From Rhizomys pruinosus (Eukaryota > Chordata > Mammalia > Rodentia > Spalacidae): DNA of 64,000 bases. The DNA is taken from assembly GCA_009823505.1 (NCBI GenBank), contig VZQC01009555.1:183542-247541 (forward strand). The letters are read 5' to 3'. The notes under the pieces are model-generated. The model had not been told where the DNA came from and did no database searches. It saw only the letters and a list, made by a program, of their open reading frames with translations. This document shows positions 10,299 to 22,164 of this stretch, piece by piece (positions within the stretch are counted from its first letter, which is position 1; the number at the start of each line of letters is the position of its first letter). The position numbers were made by a program, and so were the translations under genes.

Positions 10299-10482
10299 AC
10301 AGTACTGGCTACTCTTGCAGAAGACCTGTGTTCAAATCCCAGCACCCATATGGTGGCTAACAACCATCTGTAACACCAGTTCCAGGGGATCCCATGCCCT
10401 CCTCTCACCTCCACAGGCAGTTCATAACAAATGTGAACCTACATACATGCATGCAATACACTCATACACATAAAAACAAAAG
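10299..10482 (+). mobile_element. B2-type SINE, 5' truncated
   Basis: It begins inside the tRNA-like head ('actggctactcttgcagaag'), then has the B2 body 'cagcacccatatggtggc', 'ccagttccaggggatccc' and a tail with 'cactcatacacataaaa'. It lacks the 17-bp duplication. It starts where the Eif1b pseudogene 5' end lies. Confidence 0.8.
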
Positions 10483-11660
10483 TATGTCTCTGCTGTTTAC
10501 CTTTGAAGGGAGGCAGTGGAGCATTATGAAAGGTGCATTCCTCATGTTTAATTACGTGAGAAATAGGTAAAAGAATAAGAAAATGAAATTATGTTTTTGA
10601 CCAAATAATAATTACATATTGCTGAAGCAGCCCATTTAAATGTCAAGGGTCTAAAAAATCCAGCCAATTATGGCACAAATTATAAAAAGTTACAGATCCT
10701 AAGTTTAAACAAAAAGAGACTTTTTACACGATTCACAAAGATGTTCTTTTTATGTGCAAACAATGAGAGAATAAAGCCTTTTCTCTTTTCAGGCTTTTAC
10801 TTAATTACTTCCCACTCACTTCCTTTTATTTATAAAGGAATACAAAATACCAAGAACAGAAGAAAATAAAGAAAATTAGCCAATCCAGTGGTGAAAGTAA
10901 ATACATACAGGTTCAAGGTAGTGATTGTTGAACGCAAATGCCAGCTTTTCAAGTAAAACAAAGGATGCAGTTTGCTATTACGCAAGTCTTCTGAAAAGAA
11001 AAACAAAACACAAATTCTAAAAAAGATGTGCAGAGAGGGATGATGGGGGAACAACAGCACCTGCTAATGGCTTTCAAAGCCTCCTGTCACTAAATGGTAC
11101 ATGCGTCACCAGCAAATGGATAAGGCATCTGAGGGCTATGACAGAGTGGTGAAGGATACTTACAGGCAGAACAGAGCCAAAGAACTGGAAAATAATACGG
11201 AAAGCTTAAAACCAGATTTAAGATGTCAATTACCAAAATAATAATAATGTTTATTGACGTTTTGTGTATGTCATACAGAACATCTCAAACAATCTTAATC
11301 ATCTTTATATCCCTTCCTCAGGGGCACCCTCCAAGAGCCCCACCACTGGAATTCGTATACTCTGTCATTTGTGTTAAGGCCTATTGTGTCAAGTTAGTAG
11401 TGCCCATAATAATAATTTTAAAAATAATGATAGAATTTAACTTCATGCAGTTTTGTTTCTTTGTTTTGCTTTTCCACATTTAATCAGAACATACTAGGGA
11501 AAAGTACCAGGAGTGGCAGATCAGGCCTGTCACATGGCCGCTGCTCAGCATCCCTGGGACAGCTAGGAGCATACTATGCTTGGAGGAGATAAAACCAGAC
11601 TCTAGTCTGTTTGTGAGAAACATCAACAACATCCAGAGGACTGACAAAAGAAATGTCTAA
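10483..11660. other. Unassigned A+T-rich stretch
   Basis: About 1.2 kb with no recognised repeat or gene. Short open frames (10830-11060 minus, 11223-11483 plus) are hydrophobic by composition and have no family resemblance I can name. Confidence 0.4.
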
Positions 11661-11682
11661 AGTGGAGAAAGGGAAAGAGAGA

Positions 11683-11742
<60 letters not shown>
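11661..11742. repeat. (GA)n microsatellite
   Basis: About 80 bases, nearly pure GA after an initial GAAA-rich start. Confidence 0.95.
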
Positions 11743-11746
<4 letters not shown>

Positions 11747-13040
11747 CCATCTCCTTAAGCAAGCACTCCTGGAAGTTTGGCTAGCATCCTAGTAATGCCA
11801 TGAGAAGGTGATAAAGCAGAGTTTGCATCACAGGTAGATAAAGAAATTCCCCAGAGGTTCCCACCATGAGTTCTAAGATCCCCAGATGACCATTCTGAAA
11901 GGTTGTGGGAATTTTGCCAGGTGACCTAGCAGGGTGAGTGAAGTTTGAAGGCTCCAGGATCCTCTGGAAGTGTGAGCCAAGAGTATGCAGTTCTTTCTCT
12001 AAGCTGCTTCTGTCAGATACATTGTGACAGCAATGACAAAAAGCACAAGAACACAGAGCTGATCCTGAGAGGAGGGTCTGTGCTATGAGACACATTCCTT
12101 AGTTTCAGGGCTACATTGTAGGAAGAGTAGATGTTTTGGAGTGAGGGCTGGAGAAGCCCTAGAATGGTATAAGAATGTTCTAATAGCCCGCCGTGCTAGG
12201 AGTTCAGAAATCCAGAATGCTGATAGAATGTCTGACACTAAAGAGAATGAGGTCTCAGATGGGAGGAAGGACTTTTCTGGGAAGCAGGGAAAGGCCATTT
12301 GTCATGTCCTGTGGCACATAATCTGCCCACGCCCTGTCTTTGTCCTGAAAATTTATGTGAGGTGAAATCTAGAGCAACAGATTAATTTGTTTAGAAGAGT
12401 GTTATGCTCTTAGTTTATGTGCTGCTGAAGCAAAAATGAGCCTTGTGCTCTTTATCCTCTGTTCAAAATGTGTTCACCCCATTGCCATCTTGGAGTAGAG
12501 ATTTCAGTGGGCTGGTAGTCATGGCAACGAACAGCAGTGACAGCCAGAATGGAATTCGGAATGGTAGTAGGTTCCACTCCCTAGCAAGGGGAAGGAAGGG
12601 ACGATCACAGGAACCTCACCGGAGCCCATCCACTCCTATTCCCTGTGATCCTCCAGGTAGGAAGTGATCTTGGGAGAGGCAAGAATATACCAGAAGTGAC
12701 ATAACACAATACAGTGGGGGCTTGTAGAGACGTAGCTGTCTGCATGTTGCCCATATTCCTGTGCAAAATCCCTCATCCATGCTCTGTAAGTAAGCACAGT
12801 AAATTAAGTGGACTTTGGTGGAATCCCGCTTTCATCCTTCTTCCATCCCATCTCTGGGGTGACCAGATGTCTGTTCACATCTCCCTGGGAAAACTAAATG
12901 CAACACAAAGAAAATTTCAAGCCAGCATAGCATGAGAGCTCTTGCTGGCTATGATTATTGAGTTTTACAGTGAGAATCAACAGTGAAACTGTAGGGCAGA
13001 AAGATGTGGAAGCATCCATTTGGGGAATGTATATTTAAAG
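11743..13040. other. Unassigned stretch
   Basis: About 1.3 kb that is less A+T-rich than its surroundings. A 104-codon minus frame (11781-12095) and several shorter ones show no recognisable domain. No repeat family recognised. Confidence 0.4.
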
Positions 13041-13904
13041 TTGTAGCCAACTTTTTTGGTCAATTCTTTGATCCAGTCCTTTTGTCATTGTTATTCCCTC
13101 CCATTTGTATTGCTCTAAAATATGCCTATATAATATCACATATATACCAAAATTATGACCTCTGAAAATAAACTGTATGCTAATTCCAAAATATGTTTAT
13201 GAGTTCACATTTTTCACTTTAATTTTATATTACTCTAAAATATGAATACATACCCTCCACACATATACCACAATTACAAAGTCTGAAAATAAGTGATCAA
13301 TTAATTCTAGAGCCTGTTAAGGGATTCACATTATAACAGCATAGTTGCCTTCAGATAAAAAGAAATATAACATTAACTTTGCTCAATTTGCCTTTCAACT
13401 AGGGATTTGGTGCTAGCATCCACGAATGAGGGATACCATTCCTCATTTGTTTTTCTGGGACTCTGTTACTTCACTTAGCATAATGTCTTCTAGTTACATC
13501 TATTTACCTGCAAAGTTCATGATCCCATCTTTTTTTTTTTTACTGCTACAATAGAATTCCATTGCCTATATGTACCACATTTTCTCTATACACTTGTTGA
13601 CTGAGGGACACTTGGGTTGCTTCCAGCTCTTTGCTATTGCAAAGAGAGCTGCAGTGAACATTGATGTGCATGTATCTCTGCGATAGAACGAGTCTTGTGG
13701 GTATATACCCAGGAGTGGTATGATTGAATTAGGTGGTAGGCGCATTTTCAGTTTCTTGAGAGTTCTCCACACTGCTTTCCATAGTGATTATGAGTTTGCA
13801 TTCCCACCAGCAGGGGACGAGTGTTCCCCTTTCCCTACAACCTCTCCAGCATTTGGTACCCTTTGTTTTCTGGATCATAGCTAGTATTACTGGAGTAAGA
13901 TTAA

Positions 13905-14838
13905 ATCTTTTCTTCTTTTTTTTTCATTTTTTGACAATAAGTAATAATTTATGAGTACAAGCATCCTTCATGTAAAACCAATTTGCAAGCAGTTGTGCCC
14001 AAACCCACATGGCCCAAGGGTCCCACCATCCACCTGGGGGGGGGGCTTGTATGTACAATCAAGTTGATCAAATAAGTGTCCAGTCTATATTACTGTAGTT
14101 TCACCATTCACCCCAATCACAGCCCTTACATTCTACCACGCCCTCTCTTCTGCAGATTGTTCCCTAGGCTTAGAAAAGGGGCACAGGTGGATGAGAGGCA
14201 AAATAGTCTATTTACTCTGGAGCTGTCGTTTTGGACTCTGGTCAATTATGGCTGTTTCCTTTCATGGGCTGACAGTTTGTCCAGGAATAACCTTTCAATC
14301 CTACTAATGAAGCACAAGCAATTAGATATATAGGTATTTAAACAGTACTAATTGTTATGGTAGGTTACTTTGGTATAGACACAGATGTTTGGATGGTATG
14401 TTAATTCATGAATTATATTTTTTCTGTAAAATATGGCAGGGTCTTACTGTGGCTTATATAATCTCCTAACCACTAGAGGATGTAAGCTTGTGGCATCAAC
14501 CATGGGTTATTCCTCCAAGGAGAGAGCTAATAGCCAATTAGATTTGGGGTGTAAAGACATATGGCTGTCACTGCTGCACAGTATTTCCAGGAAGGTGAGG
14601 TGTAGCTGGTGCTGATGGAGGAGTCTTCCTTGACTCAAGGAGACCTATATTTGCTTTATTGGTTTAGTGGCCTTTGGTAACACTCTCTGGTATTCCAGAG
14701 ACCAACTGTACACTTGCAGGTGCAGTCTCAATACATCTTTCCCATGCTTACATCAGGTCTTTGATAGCAGAGCCTTATCGCCTCTCTTCTTGCAGGTATC
14801 CCAGTTTACAGGCAAGAAGCCTTTACTTAAGGTGGTTT
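13905..14838 (-). mobile_element. LINE-derived retroposon, 'family X' copy 2, inside LINE-1 A
   Basis: Inverted relative to copy 1: a T-rich stretch at 13913-13932 is the complement of its A-tail, and its body matches 3965-4690 by eye over most of its length. It extends about 150 bases further upstream than copy 1, and that part matches 18355-18510 of copy 3. It interrupts LINE-1 A between 'gattaaatctttt' and 'ggtggttttaatttgc'. I could not find a clean target duplication. Confidence 0.75.
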
Positions 14839-14852
14839 TAATTTGCATTTCC

Positions 14853-15066
14853 AGGGTCGGAGAAATGGCTCAGTGGTTAAGCGCCAACTGCTTTTCAGAG
14901 GACCAGAGTTCAATTCCCAGCATCCACATGGCAGCTAAGAACCATCTTAACTCCAGTTCCAGGGGAATCCAACACCCTCTTCTGACCTCTGCAGCATTGC
15001 TTGGCTCAGGTGCACCTACCTACATGCCGATAGCACACTAATACACATCAAATAAAAAAAAAAAAA
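14853..15066 (+). mobile_element. B2-type SINE (left half of a B2-B1 pair)
   Basis: Head 'gagaaatggctcagtggtta', body 'cagcatccacatggcagc', 'ccagttccaggggaatccaa', then an A-run to 15066. It lacks the 17-bp duplication. The LINE-1 sequence 'ttgcatttcc' stands before it (14843-14852) and recurs only after the adjacent B1 (15236-15245). Confidence 0.9.
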
Positions 15067-15235
15067 GCTGGGCATGGTGGTGCATGCCTTTAATCCACAG
15101 GCAGAGTCAGGCAGATCTCTGTGAGTTCAAGGCCAGCCTGGTCTACAGAGTGAGCTCCAGTTCAGGTGGGACTAAAAGGGAGACCCTGTCTCAAAAATAC
15201 TAAAAAATAAATAAATAAATAAATAAATAAATAAA
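15067..15235 (+). mobile_element. B1 SINE (right half of a B2-B1 pair) with AAAT tail
   Basis: A B1 starts at 'gctgggcatggtggtgcatg' and runs to 'accctgtctcaaaaa', followed by (AAAT)n to 15235. It begins directly at the A-tail of the preceding B2, and one target duplication encloses both elements. Confidence 0.9.
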
Positions 15236-15290
15236 TTGCATTTCCTTAATTATTAGCAATGTTGAATACCTTTTAAGATGTTTCTCTGAT

Positions 15291-15433
15291 AGGTATGGTG
15301 GCACATGCCTTTAAACCTAGCACTTGGGAGGTAGAGGCAGGTGGATCTCTGTGAGTTCAAGGCCAGCCTGGTCTACACATTGAGCTCCAGGCCAGCTGGG
15401 ACTAAAGGGAGTCTTTGTCCCAAAAATAAAAAA
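15291..15433 (+). mobile_element. B1 SINE with 14-bp target duplication
   Basis: B1 from 'aggtatggtggcacatgcc' to a short A-rich tail. The LINE-1 sequence 'ttaagatgtttctc' is repeated at 15273-15286 and 15434-15447, which shows the insertion point in LINE-1 A exactly. Confidence 0.93.
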
Positions 15434-17288
15434 TTAAGATGTTTCTCAGCTATCTTCTTCATTTGTAAAGTCTTTGTTCAGCTCTTTACTCCATATTTTG
15501 AGTAGATCATTTGTTTTCTTCCTCTTTTGTTTTTTAAGTAGTTTATACACACTTGATGTTAATGCTCTATCAGATGTATCACTGGAGAAGGTTTCCTCCT
15601 ACTCTGTGAGTTTTCACTTCAATTGTTTCTTTTGCTGTACAGAAGCTCTTGAGTTTAATCAGGTCCCATTTGTCAATTTTGGGGGCAGTTGCTGTCCAAT
15701 TTGGAAAGTCTTTTCCTATGCCTATGTCTTGTAGGTTGCTACCAACATTTTCTTCTATCATTTTCAGAGTTTCATGGAGGTCTTTGATCCATTTGGAGTT
15801 GATTTTTGTACATGGTAAGAGGTCGGGCTTTAATTTTATTCTTCTACAAGTGATGATCCAGTTATGCCAACACCATTTGCTGAAGATGCTGTCTTTCCTC
15901 CATTAAGTGTTCTTGGCCACTTTGTCAAATATAAGGTGGCTGAAATTGGATGTGCTCAGGTTTGGATCCTCAATTTTGTTCCATTGATCTACAGGCCTGT
16001 TTTGTGCCAATACAAGGCTGTTTTTATGACTATAGCCCTGTAATATAGTTTGAAGTCTGGTATGGCAATCCACCCTGTATTGCTTGCTCTTTTTGCTCAG
16101 GGTTGCTTTGCCTATCTGGGGTCTTTTGTTTTTCCATATGAACTTTAGGATGTTTTTTTCTAGGTCTGTGAAGAAGGTGATGGGGATTCTAATTGGGATT
16201 GAATTGAATCTGTAGATTACTTTTGGTAGGGTGGTCATTTTTACTGTATTGATTCTTCTAATCCATGAGCATGGGAGGTTTTTCTATCTTCTAGCATCTT
16301 CCGAAATCTCCTTCTTGAGGGATTTAAAATTGTCTTTGTAGATATTTTTGGTGTGTTTGTTAAGGTTTGTTCCTAGATAATTTATTTTTTTGGAGGATAT
16401 CGTGAGTAGGGATGTATCCTTTCATTCCTTCTCCAATAGCTTGTTATTGGCTTAAAGAAAGGCTAATGATTTTTTGAAGTTAATTTTGGATCCTGCCACA
16501 TTAATGAAGCTGTTGATGGTTTCTTGAAGTTTTCTAGTGGAGTTTTTGGCATCCCTTAGGTAAACTATCATGTCATCTGCAAAAAGGGATAGTTTGACTT
16601 CCTCTTTGCCAATTAATACTCCTACAATTTCCTTTTCTTATCTGATTGCTCCTGCGAGCATTTCAAGCACTATATTGAAGAAGAGTGGGGGTAGAGGACA
16701 GCCTTGCTGGGTTCTTGCCTTTAAGGGGAATGCTTCTAGTTTTTCCATACTTAGGATAATGCTGGCTGTGGGTTTATTGTAAATGGCTTTAATTGTGTTG
16801 AGGAATGTCCCTTCCAGTCCAGTTCCCTCCAGGACTTTAAATATGAAGGCGTGCTGAATTTTGTCAAAGGCCTTTTCCACATCGATTGAGATTACCATGT
16901 GGGTTTTGTCTTTTAGTCCATTTATGTGCTTTATGACATTTATTGATTTACGTATGTTGAGCCATCCCTGCATCTCTGGAATGAATCCAGCTTGGTCATG
17001 GTGGATGATCTTTTTGATATGTGCCTGTATGTAGTTTGCAAGTATTTTGTTGAGAATTTTTCGATCTATGTTCATTAGTGAAATGGGCCTATAGCTTTCT
17101 TTTTTGGTTGTATCTTTGCCTGGTTTGGGTATTAGAGTGACGTTGGCTTCATAGAAGGAATTTGGGGAGATTTCCTTCTGTTTCTATCCTCTTGAATAAT
17201 TTGAGTAGTAGTGGCTGTAGGTCTTCTTAAAATGTCTTAAAGAATTCTGCCATGAATCCATCTGGACCTGCGCTTTTTTTTAGTTGAG

Positions 17289-17290
<2 letters not shown>

Positions 17291-17341
<51 letters not shown>
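17291..17341. repeat. (TA)n microsatellite
   Basis: About 50 bases of TA at the 5' edge of LINE-1 copy A, followed by a short T-run. Confidence 0.95.
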
Positions 17342-17343
<2 letters not shown>

Positions 17344-17349
17344 TTTTCT

Positions 17350-18775
17350 CTGTAATGTGAAAGCATGTGCAAGTCCCTTGGGTTATCACGTCTGACAAAA
17401 TCTTAGCAGAGATATGAGGAAGTGTGTAAGAAACCCAATCCTAACATAAGGAACTTTTGGCAACCTATTGCTGACAGTAATTGGAGAGAGAGACTTTATC
17501 TATGATGGGACTGTTGGTAGGTTAACTAGTCTCCAATGGTTCAACCCACACGATGGGCATTTGCTGACAAAAATTAAGCCTTTCTATGTAAAAAACAATA
17601 AGTATTATATNNNNNNNNNNNNNNNNNNNNNNNNNNNNNNNNNNNNNNNNNNNNNNNNNNNNNNNNNNNNNNNNNNNNNNNNNNNNNNNNNNNNNNNNNN
17701 NNNNNNNNNNNNNNNNNNNNNNNNNNNNNNNNNNNNNNNNNNNNNNNNNNNNNNNNNNNNNNNNNNNNNNNNNNNNNNNNNNNNNNNNNNNNNNNNNNNN
17801 NNNNNNNNNNNNNNNNNNNNNNNNNNNNNNNNNNNNNNNNNNNNNNNNNNNNNNNNNNNNNNNNNNNNNNNNNNNNNNNNNNNNNNNNNNNNNNNNNNNN
17901 NNNNNNNNNNNNNNNNNNNNNNNNNNNNNNNNNNNNNNNNNNNNNNNNNNNNNNNNNNNNNNNNNNNNNNNNNNNNNNNNNNNNNNNNNNNNNNNNNNNN
18001 NNNNNNNNNNNNNNNNNNNNNNNNNNNNNNNNNNNNNNNNNNNNNNNNNNNNNNNNTTGCCTTCCCACCCATAGAACAAGGAGAAATATGACAATGATGA
18101 GGTCGCTCCCCAACTGTAAATTGGAGACAACTATTGTAGAGGTAATCTCTTATAAAACCGGTAAAACTGCTTTCTTTAATTGACTACTAGACATGGGAAC
18201 TGTGGAAGGGATTACTCTCTGTTCAGAACCAAATATAATACTAAAGTCCTAGGGCTATGCACTCAGGCAAAATATATTAATACAGGAGCTCTGACATCAG
18301 CAATGGATTGTTCTACCAGGTGGATGTTGGCCAGGGGATCCAAGGCCCCACAAAAGGTAAGGGCTCCTTGCCTCTAAGTTGGGATACCTACAGGAGGAGA
18401 GGCAATAAGACCCTGCTGCCGAAGACCTGACGTTAACATGGGAGAGATGTATTGAGACCACACATGCAAGTGTACAGATGGCCTCTGGAATGCCAGAGAG
18501 TGTTACCAAAGGCCACTAAACCAATAAAGCAAATACGGGTCTCCCTGAGTCAAGCAAGACTCCACCGTCAGCACCAGCTACACCTCACCTGCCTGGAAAT
18601 ACTGTGCAGCAGAGGCAGCCATGTGCCTGTATATCCCAAATCTAATTGGCTATTGGCTCTCTTCTTGGAGGAATAACCCATGGCTGATGCCACAAGCCTA
18701 CATCCTCTACAGGTTAGGAGATGTTATAAGCCACAGTAAGACCCTGTCATATTTATCAGGGGGTAAAAAAATCAC
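17350..18775 (+). mobile_element. LINE-derived retroposon, 'family X' copy 3, interrupted by a gap
   Basis: The right part (18355-18775) matches copies 1 and 2 ('ctccctgagtcaagcaagac', 'tctaattggctattggctc', 'gccacagtaagaccctgtc'). This copy reaches furthest upstream, so it shows at least a kilobase of family sequence not present in copy 1, part of which lies in the assembly gap. The 3' end lacks the A-tail seen in copy 1. The left boundary is a guess: I placed it after the TA repeat. Confidence 0.55.
17611..18056. other. Assembly gap (446 N)
   Basis: An unbroken run of N. Open frames that seem to cross it are meaningless. Confidence 1.
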
Positions 18776-19336
18776 ATTATTTTTGAAACTTAGTAGTACA
18801 GTTTTGTCAGTAAGCAAAATTTTAAAAGTATAGTAGATAAAAAGAATAGTGAGATTATATTCTAAGATATAATTGCATATTTTAGTTTTGGGGTTGAAGT
18901 TAAACTATTATAGTACTTTTTATTTATATCATTTTTAAAACTTACAAGATTGTGATTTTTATTTCTAAAAGCTGAATTTGAACACAGGTAAAGGCATACT
19001 GGGCTGTAGAAGAGATATAAAAAAATATTGGAAAACCTCTTGGTGTCTGGTAGTGAGAGAGTTCCAACACCAAATCTGGATACCCAGGACCAGGTTGAAT
19101 TAGGTGGTCTGTTCCAGAGAATCAGTCCTCCCAAGACTAGAATGTGCAAGTAATAAAGACCTTCAATATCCCTCGTCTAACAGGCACAGCCTCTGCCATA
19201 TGCAACCTGGGACTTCAGGGGAGGGAGCTGTAGGCAGTGTAGTCACTCAATGCCTCTTTAAAATAACCCAAAATGGAGATCATAGCTCCCATTACAAATT
19301 ATTTTAAAGAGAAATTTGTGCTTTTAAAGTGTTTGG
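18776..19336. other. Unassigned stretch
   Basis: A+T-rich sequence, no recognised repeat or gene. Confidence 0.4.
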
Positions 19337-20116
19337 AATTAAAAAAAAATATGTTTATTGAAGTTTATGTGTTTCATACATTTCTCAATCCATCTTAGAC
19401 TCATTCCCCTGACCATACCCCCCCACCTTACCTGACCTCATGCATTCTGCCATACATGTCTTGCATCTTTCTCTCAGTCTTTTTAAAGATTTTCTACGCA
19501 GAGGTTTACTATTTTGGGAAAAAGTTTACCATTTCAGTCAGTTCTTTGACCCAGGCCTTTTGTTGTTTTTATTCCCTCCTGTATTAGTCACTTTTCTGTT
19601 GCTGTAATAAAACCACCATGACCAAGGGAATTCATAAAAGGAAGAGTTTAGAGTTTATTCAAGCATACAATTGACAGTTCCAGGGAATTAGAGTCCATTG
19701 AGGCAAGGAGGCATGGTGGAAGGAGCTGAAGCAGAAAGCTGAGGTTCACATCTTCCAATCAGCACAAGAAGCCAAGAGAGAGCAACTGGAGACTGGCAAG
19801 GCTTGTTGAACTCTCTAAGCCTGCCCCCAGTGACATACTTCCTCCAGCATAGCCACACCTTCTAAGATCTCCCAAAACAGCGCCATCAACTGGGGACAAA
19901 ATGTCTGAATACTTGAAGCCTATGGGGTACATTCTCATTCAAATCATCACACCTCCAATTTATATTGCTCCAAAATATGCCTATATATACATCACACATA
20001 TACCAAAATTGTGATGTCTGAAAATAAGCTATAAGTTAATTCCACAACATGTTTAGTAATTCACATTTTTCCATTTAATTTTATATTACTCTAAAATATG
20101 CATACACACCCTCTGA
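19337..20116 (-). mobile_element. LINE-1 copy E, 3' untranslated region only, split by a solo LTR
   Basis: The sequence parallels the first 400 bases of LINE-1 copy B (22165-22560): 'gcattctgccatacatgtc', 'catctttctctcagtctttt', and 'ctccaaaatatgcctatata'. A solo LTR at 19580-19951 divides it. It stops at about 20116 where MaLR-like internal sequence begins. No ORF2 is present. Confidence 0.8.
19580..19951 (-). mobile_element. Solo MaLR/ERVL-like LTR with 5-bp target duplication
   Basis: A 372-bp LTR begins TG ('tgtattagtc') and ends CA ('aatcatcaca'). The flanking 'cctcc' at 19575-19579 and 19952-19956 is a 5-bp target duplication, the size used by ERVL-type elements. The polyadenylation signal reads on the minus strand ('gtttattcaa'). 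It is related to, but clearly older than, the LTRs at 41533 and 43113. Confidence 0.85.
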
Positions 20117-20633
20117 GACTTTTAAAGTACACTGTTTTCTATTGTAATATTAATACTAATATGAGATCTTGGGGTTAAGGAATGGAAAGGTTGTGATTTA
20201 ATAGTGATGATGTGTTTGTGTGAGAAGCTAACAAGGAGTCAATTATGTTGGACAGCTTCAGTTGTCAACTTGAAACACCTGGAACATGGGACCTTCAAAT
20301 GAGGACTTTTCTCCAGTGGATTAGCCTGTGGCCATGTCCCTGGGGGATTTTCTCCATTGTTGAGTGACGTGGGAGGAACCAGCCCACTGTGGGTGGTGGT
20401 GCCATCCCTGGGCAGATGCTTCTGTATTGTATAAGAAAGCAGGCTGAGCATGGGCCAGGTGACCAAGCCAGTAAGCACTGTTCCTCCATGGTCTGTGCTC
20501 CAAGTTCCTGCCCCGGAGTTCCCACCTTGACTTCCCTTGGTGATGCACTGAGCTGTAAGCCAAATAACGCCTTTCCTCCCCAACTTGGTTTTGATCAGTG
20601 TTTTTATCATAGCAATAGAAAGTAACTAAGAAA
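20117..20633 (+). mobile_element. MaLR/ERVL-like element: end of internal region plus 3' LTR
   Basis: Positions 20117-20245 match the reverse complement of the internal region at 41940-42130 ('gagacttttaaagt', 'ggaatggaaaggttgtga', 'ttaatagtgatgatgtg'). The LTR follows from 'tgttggacagcttcag' (20246) to about 20633, with a polyadenylation-like signal around 'gtaagccaaataacgcc'. It is a 5'-truncated plus-strand copy of the family that is complete at 41533-43495. Confidence 0.8.
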
Positions 20634-21728
20634 GTAACTGAGCATTCCATAAAAAAATAGAGTTCCAACAAACCAGTCTGCTTAATGCTTACCTTGTCCT
20701 GAAAAGTTATAATGAGGCTAAATTACCAAATTAAAGATTTAATATAGATATTTTCATATGAGTATCAGAATGTACTCAGTTTTCTGATACAGGTTACAGA
20801 ATTATTAATATTTTCACAATTCATAAGATATATTTCATGTGTTATAGTGCTATAAAATCATGAAGAAAGAATTTCAGCCAAGAAAGAAAAGGTCAAAATG
20901 CATTCAAAATTCCAGTAAAATGGTCAAATGGTTGCAAGAATAATGAAATTGTTATAATTTTAAGTAATTTGAAAGATACATCAGAGGAAGTTGGTGGTCT
21001 CCATGCATATAGTAAACAGGCACATGCCAAGCTCCATGGGGTTTCAGTATCTCATGTCATTTGTTGTGTAAGTAGTGGTATGTAGATTCATGGTATTTGT
21101 CAGAAGTCGCAGGAAACCTCTTGTTGAGAGACACATAGGATAGGGAGCATTTAACACACGTTTGAGTTCAGTTTGCAATCACAATGCACCTCACCACAAT
21201 CATCTAAAATAAGTGGAGATATTGTAGCCATCAGATGGCCAACAAATCAAGGGATTAGAGAAGATGAAAGAATATATGCTAGAGGATTCTGCCTCTGAAG
21301 AGGTGATGCTTCTATGACACTTCAGGATGGCCATTTATCTCACTGGAAAGGGACTTCTCTGCCCACTACCTCTTCCAGCTGGTGAAAATGCAAAGACCTT
21401 GCCATCATCCCACTCAGGAAGAATCCCTAAAGTGGGGAAGTGTCAGGATGAATTTTCTTCCTCAAAAGCAATTTCCAAGTTTTCTGACATTTGAATTTCA
21501 AAGCTGACACAGCTCAAAATTTGTGGGTTTGGGCTGGAAAATTTGTCCAGAATAGCAAGTCACTATTTTTCTCTGTGCATTGCATTAAAGTCAGTGTGTT
21601 TAAAAGCTGTATCTGAAGCCCCTTTGCCAGATATGGTTTCCCTGCCTGTGGTCCATTATCTTCCAAATTAAAATATCAGGTTTCAACAAAATCAAAATTT
21701 CCCTCTAATCAGTTTAAAAGGAAAACTG
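20634..21728. other. Unassigned stretch
   Basis: About 1.1 kb, A+T-rich, with no recognised repeat or gene and no open frame above 60 codons. Confidence 0.4.
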
Positions 21729-21872
21729 CGGGGCTGAGGAGAGGGCTCAGTGGGAAAGTGCTCACTGCACATGAGATGGGGAGGTGGGAGTGGATCTAGG
21801 AGGAGACATGGAAGGGTCTGTCTATGATCAGCATATGAAGTCTCAAAGAATCAATAAAATATTGTGGAAAGG
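21729..21872 (+). mobile_element. tRNA-SINE head joined to a LINE-1 3' terminus
   Basis: The first 45 bases ('ggggctgaggagagggctca', 'gtgggaaagtgctcactg') resemble a B4/B2 head. From about 21775 the text is LINE-1 3' end ('ggaggtgggagtggatctag', then 'ctatgatcagcatatgaag', 'caataaaatattg'). It may be two fragments brought together by deletion. Confidence 0.5.
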
Positions 21873-22005
21873 AAACTCAATTTGGGTTCCATCTTAAATA
21901 TCAGTTAAGGAATTAGTATTATTTTATTTATTCCAAGTTGTCAGAGTTGCCTTGGTCTTTAAGCTTTGTATAAATGTCTTTAAGGTGTTATAAATTAAAT
22001 ATTTT

Positions 22006-22123
22006 GATCCAGACATGGTGGCACATGCCTTTAATTCCAGAGGCAGACAGATCTCTGTGAGTTAAAGGCCAGCCTGGTCTGCAGAGCAAGTTCCAGTCTA
22101 TAGGGAGACCCTGTCTCAAAAAG
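22006..22123 (+). mobile_element. B1 SINE
   Basis: B1 from 'gatccagacatggtggcac' to 'accctgtctcaaaaagg'. The middle is slightly shortened (the 'cccagcactcgggaggc' part is missing). It sits just left of LINE-1 copy B. Confidence 0.88.
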
Positions 22124-22164
22124 GACCATTTTTTAAAAATTTTCAGTTTAAGTATCTTTTTTAA

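Larger units (their letters stand above)
13041..17290 (-). mobile_element. LINE-1 copy A, 5' truncated, with three nested insertions
   Basis: Minus-strand LINE-1. From left to right it holds the 3' untranslated region (13041-13500), the end of ORF2 (frame 13566-13772, with 'LLGIYPQDSFYRRDTCTS'), further ORF2 (frame 15903-16238) and part of the reverse transcriptase (frame 16638-17075, with '[15 protein letters not shown]' and '[17 protein letters not shown]'). ORF2 encodes the endonuclease/reverse transcriptase that copies LINE RNA into chromosomal breaks. Here it is cut by frameshifts and stops and lacks the endonuclease. Family X (13905-14838), a B2-B1 pair (14853-15235) and another B1 (15291-15433) are inserted in it. 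A TA repeat marks its truncated 5' edge. Confidence 0.9.

Noticed and set aside
11781..12095. 104-codon minus frame with several Cys residues
   Set aside because: Irregular Cys spacing, no known fold, and no supporting context.
17468..18130. Open frames of 155-207 codons
   Set aside because: They run through the 446-N assembly gap and mostly consist of unknown residues.
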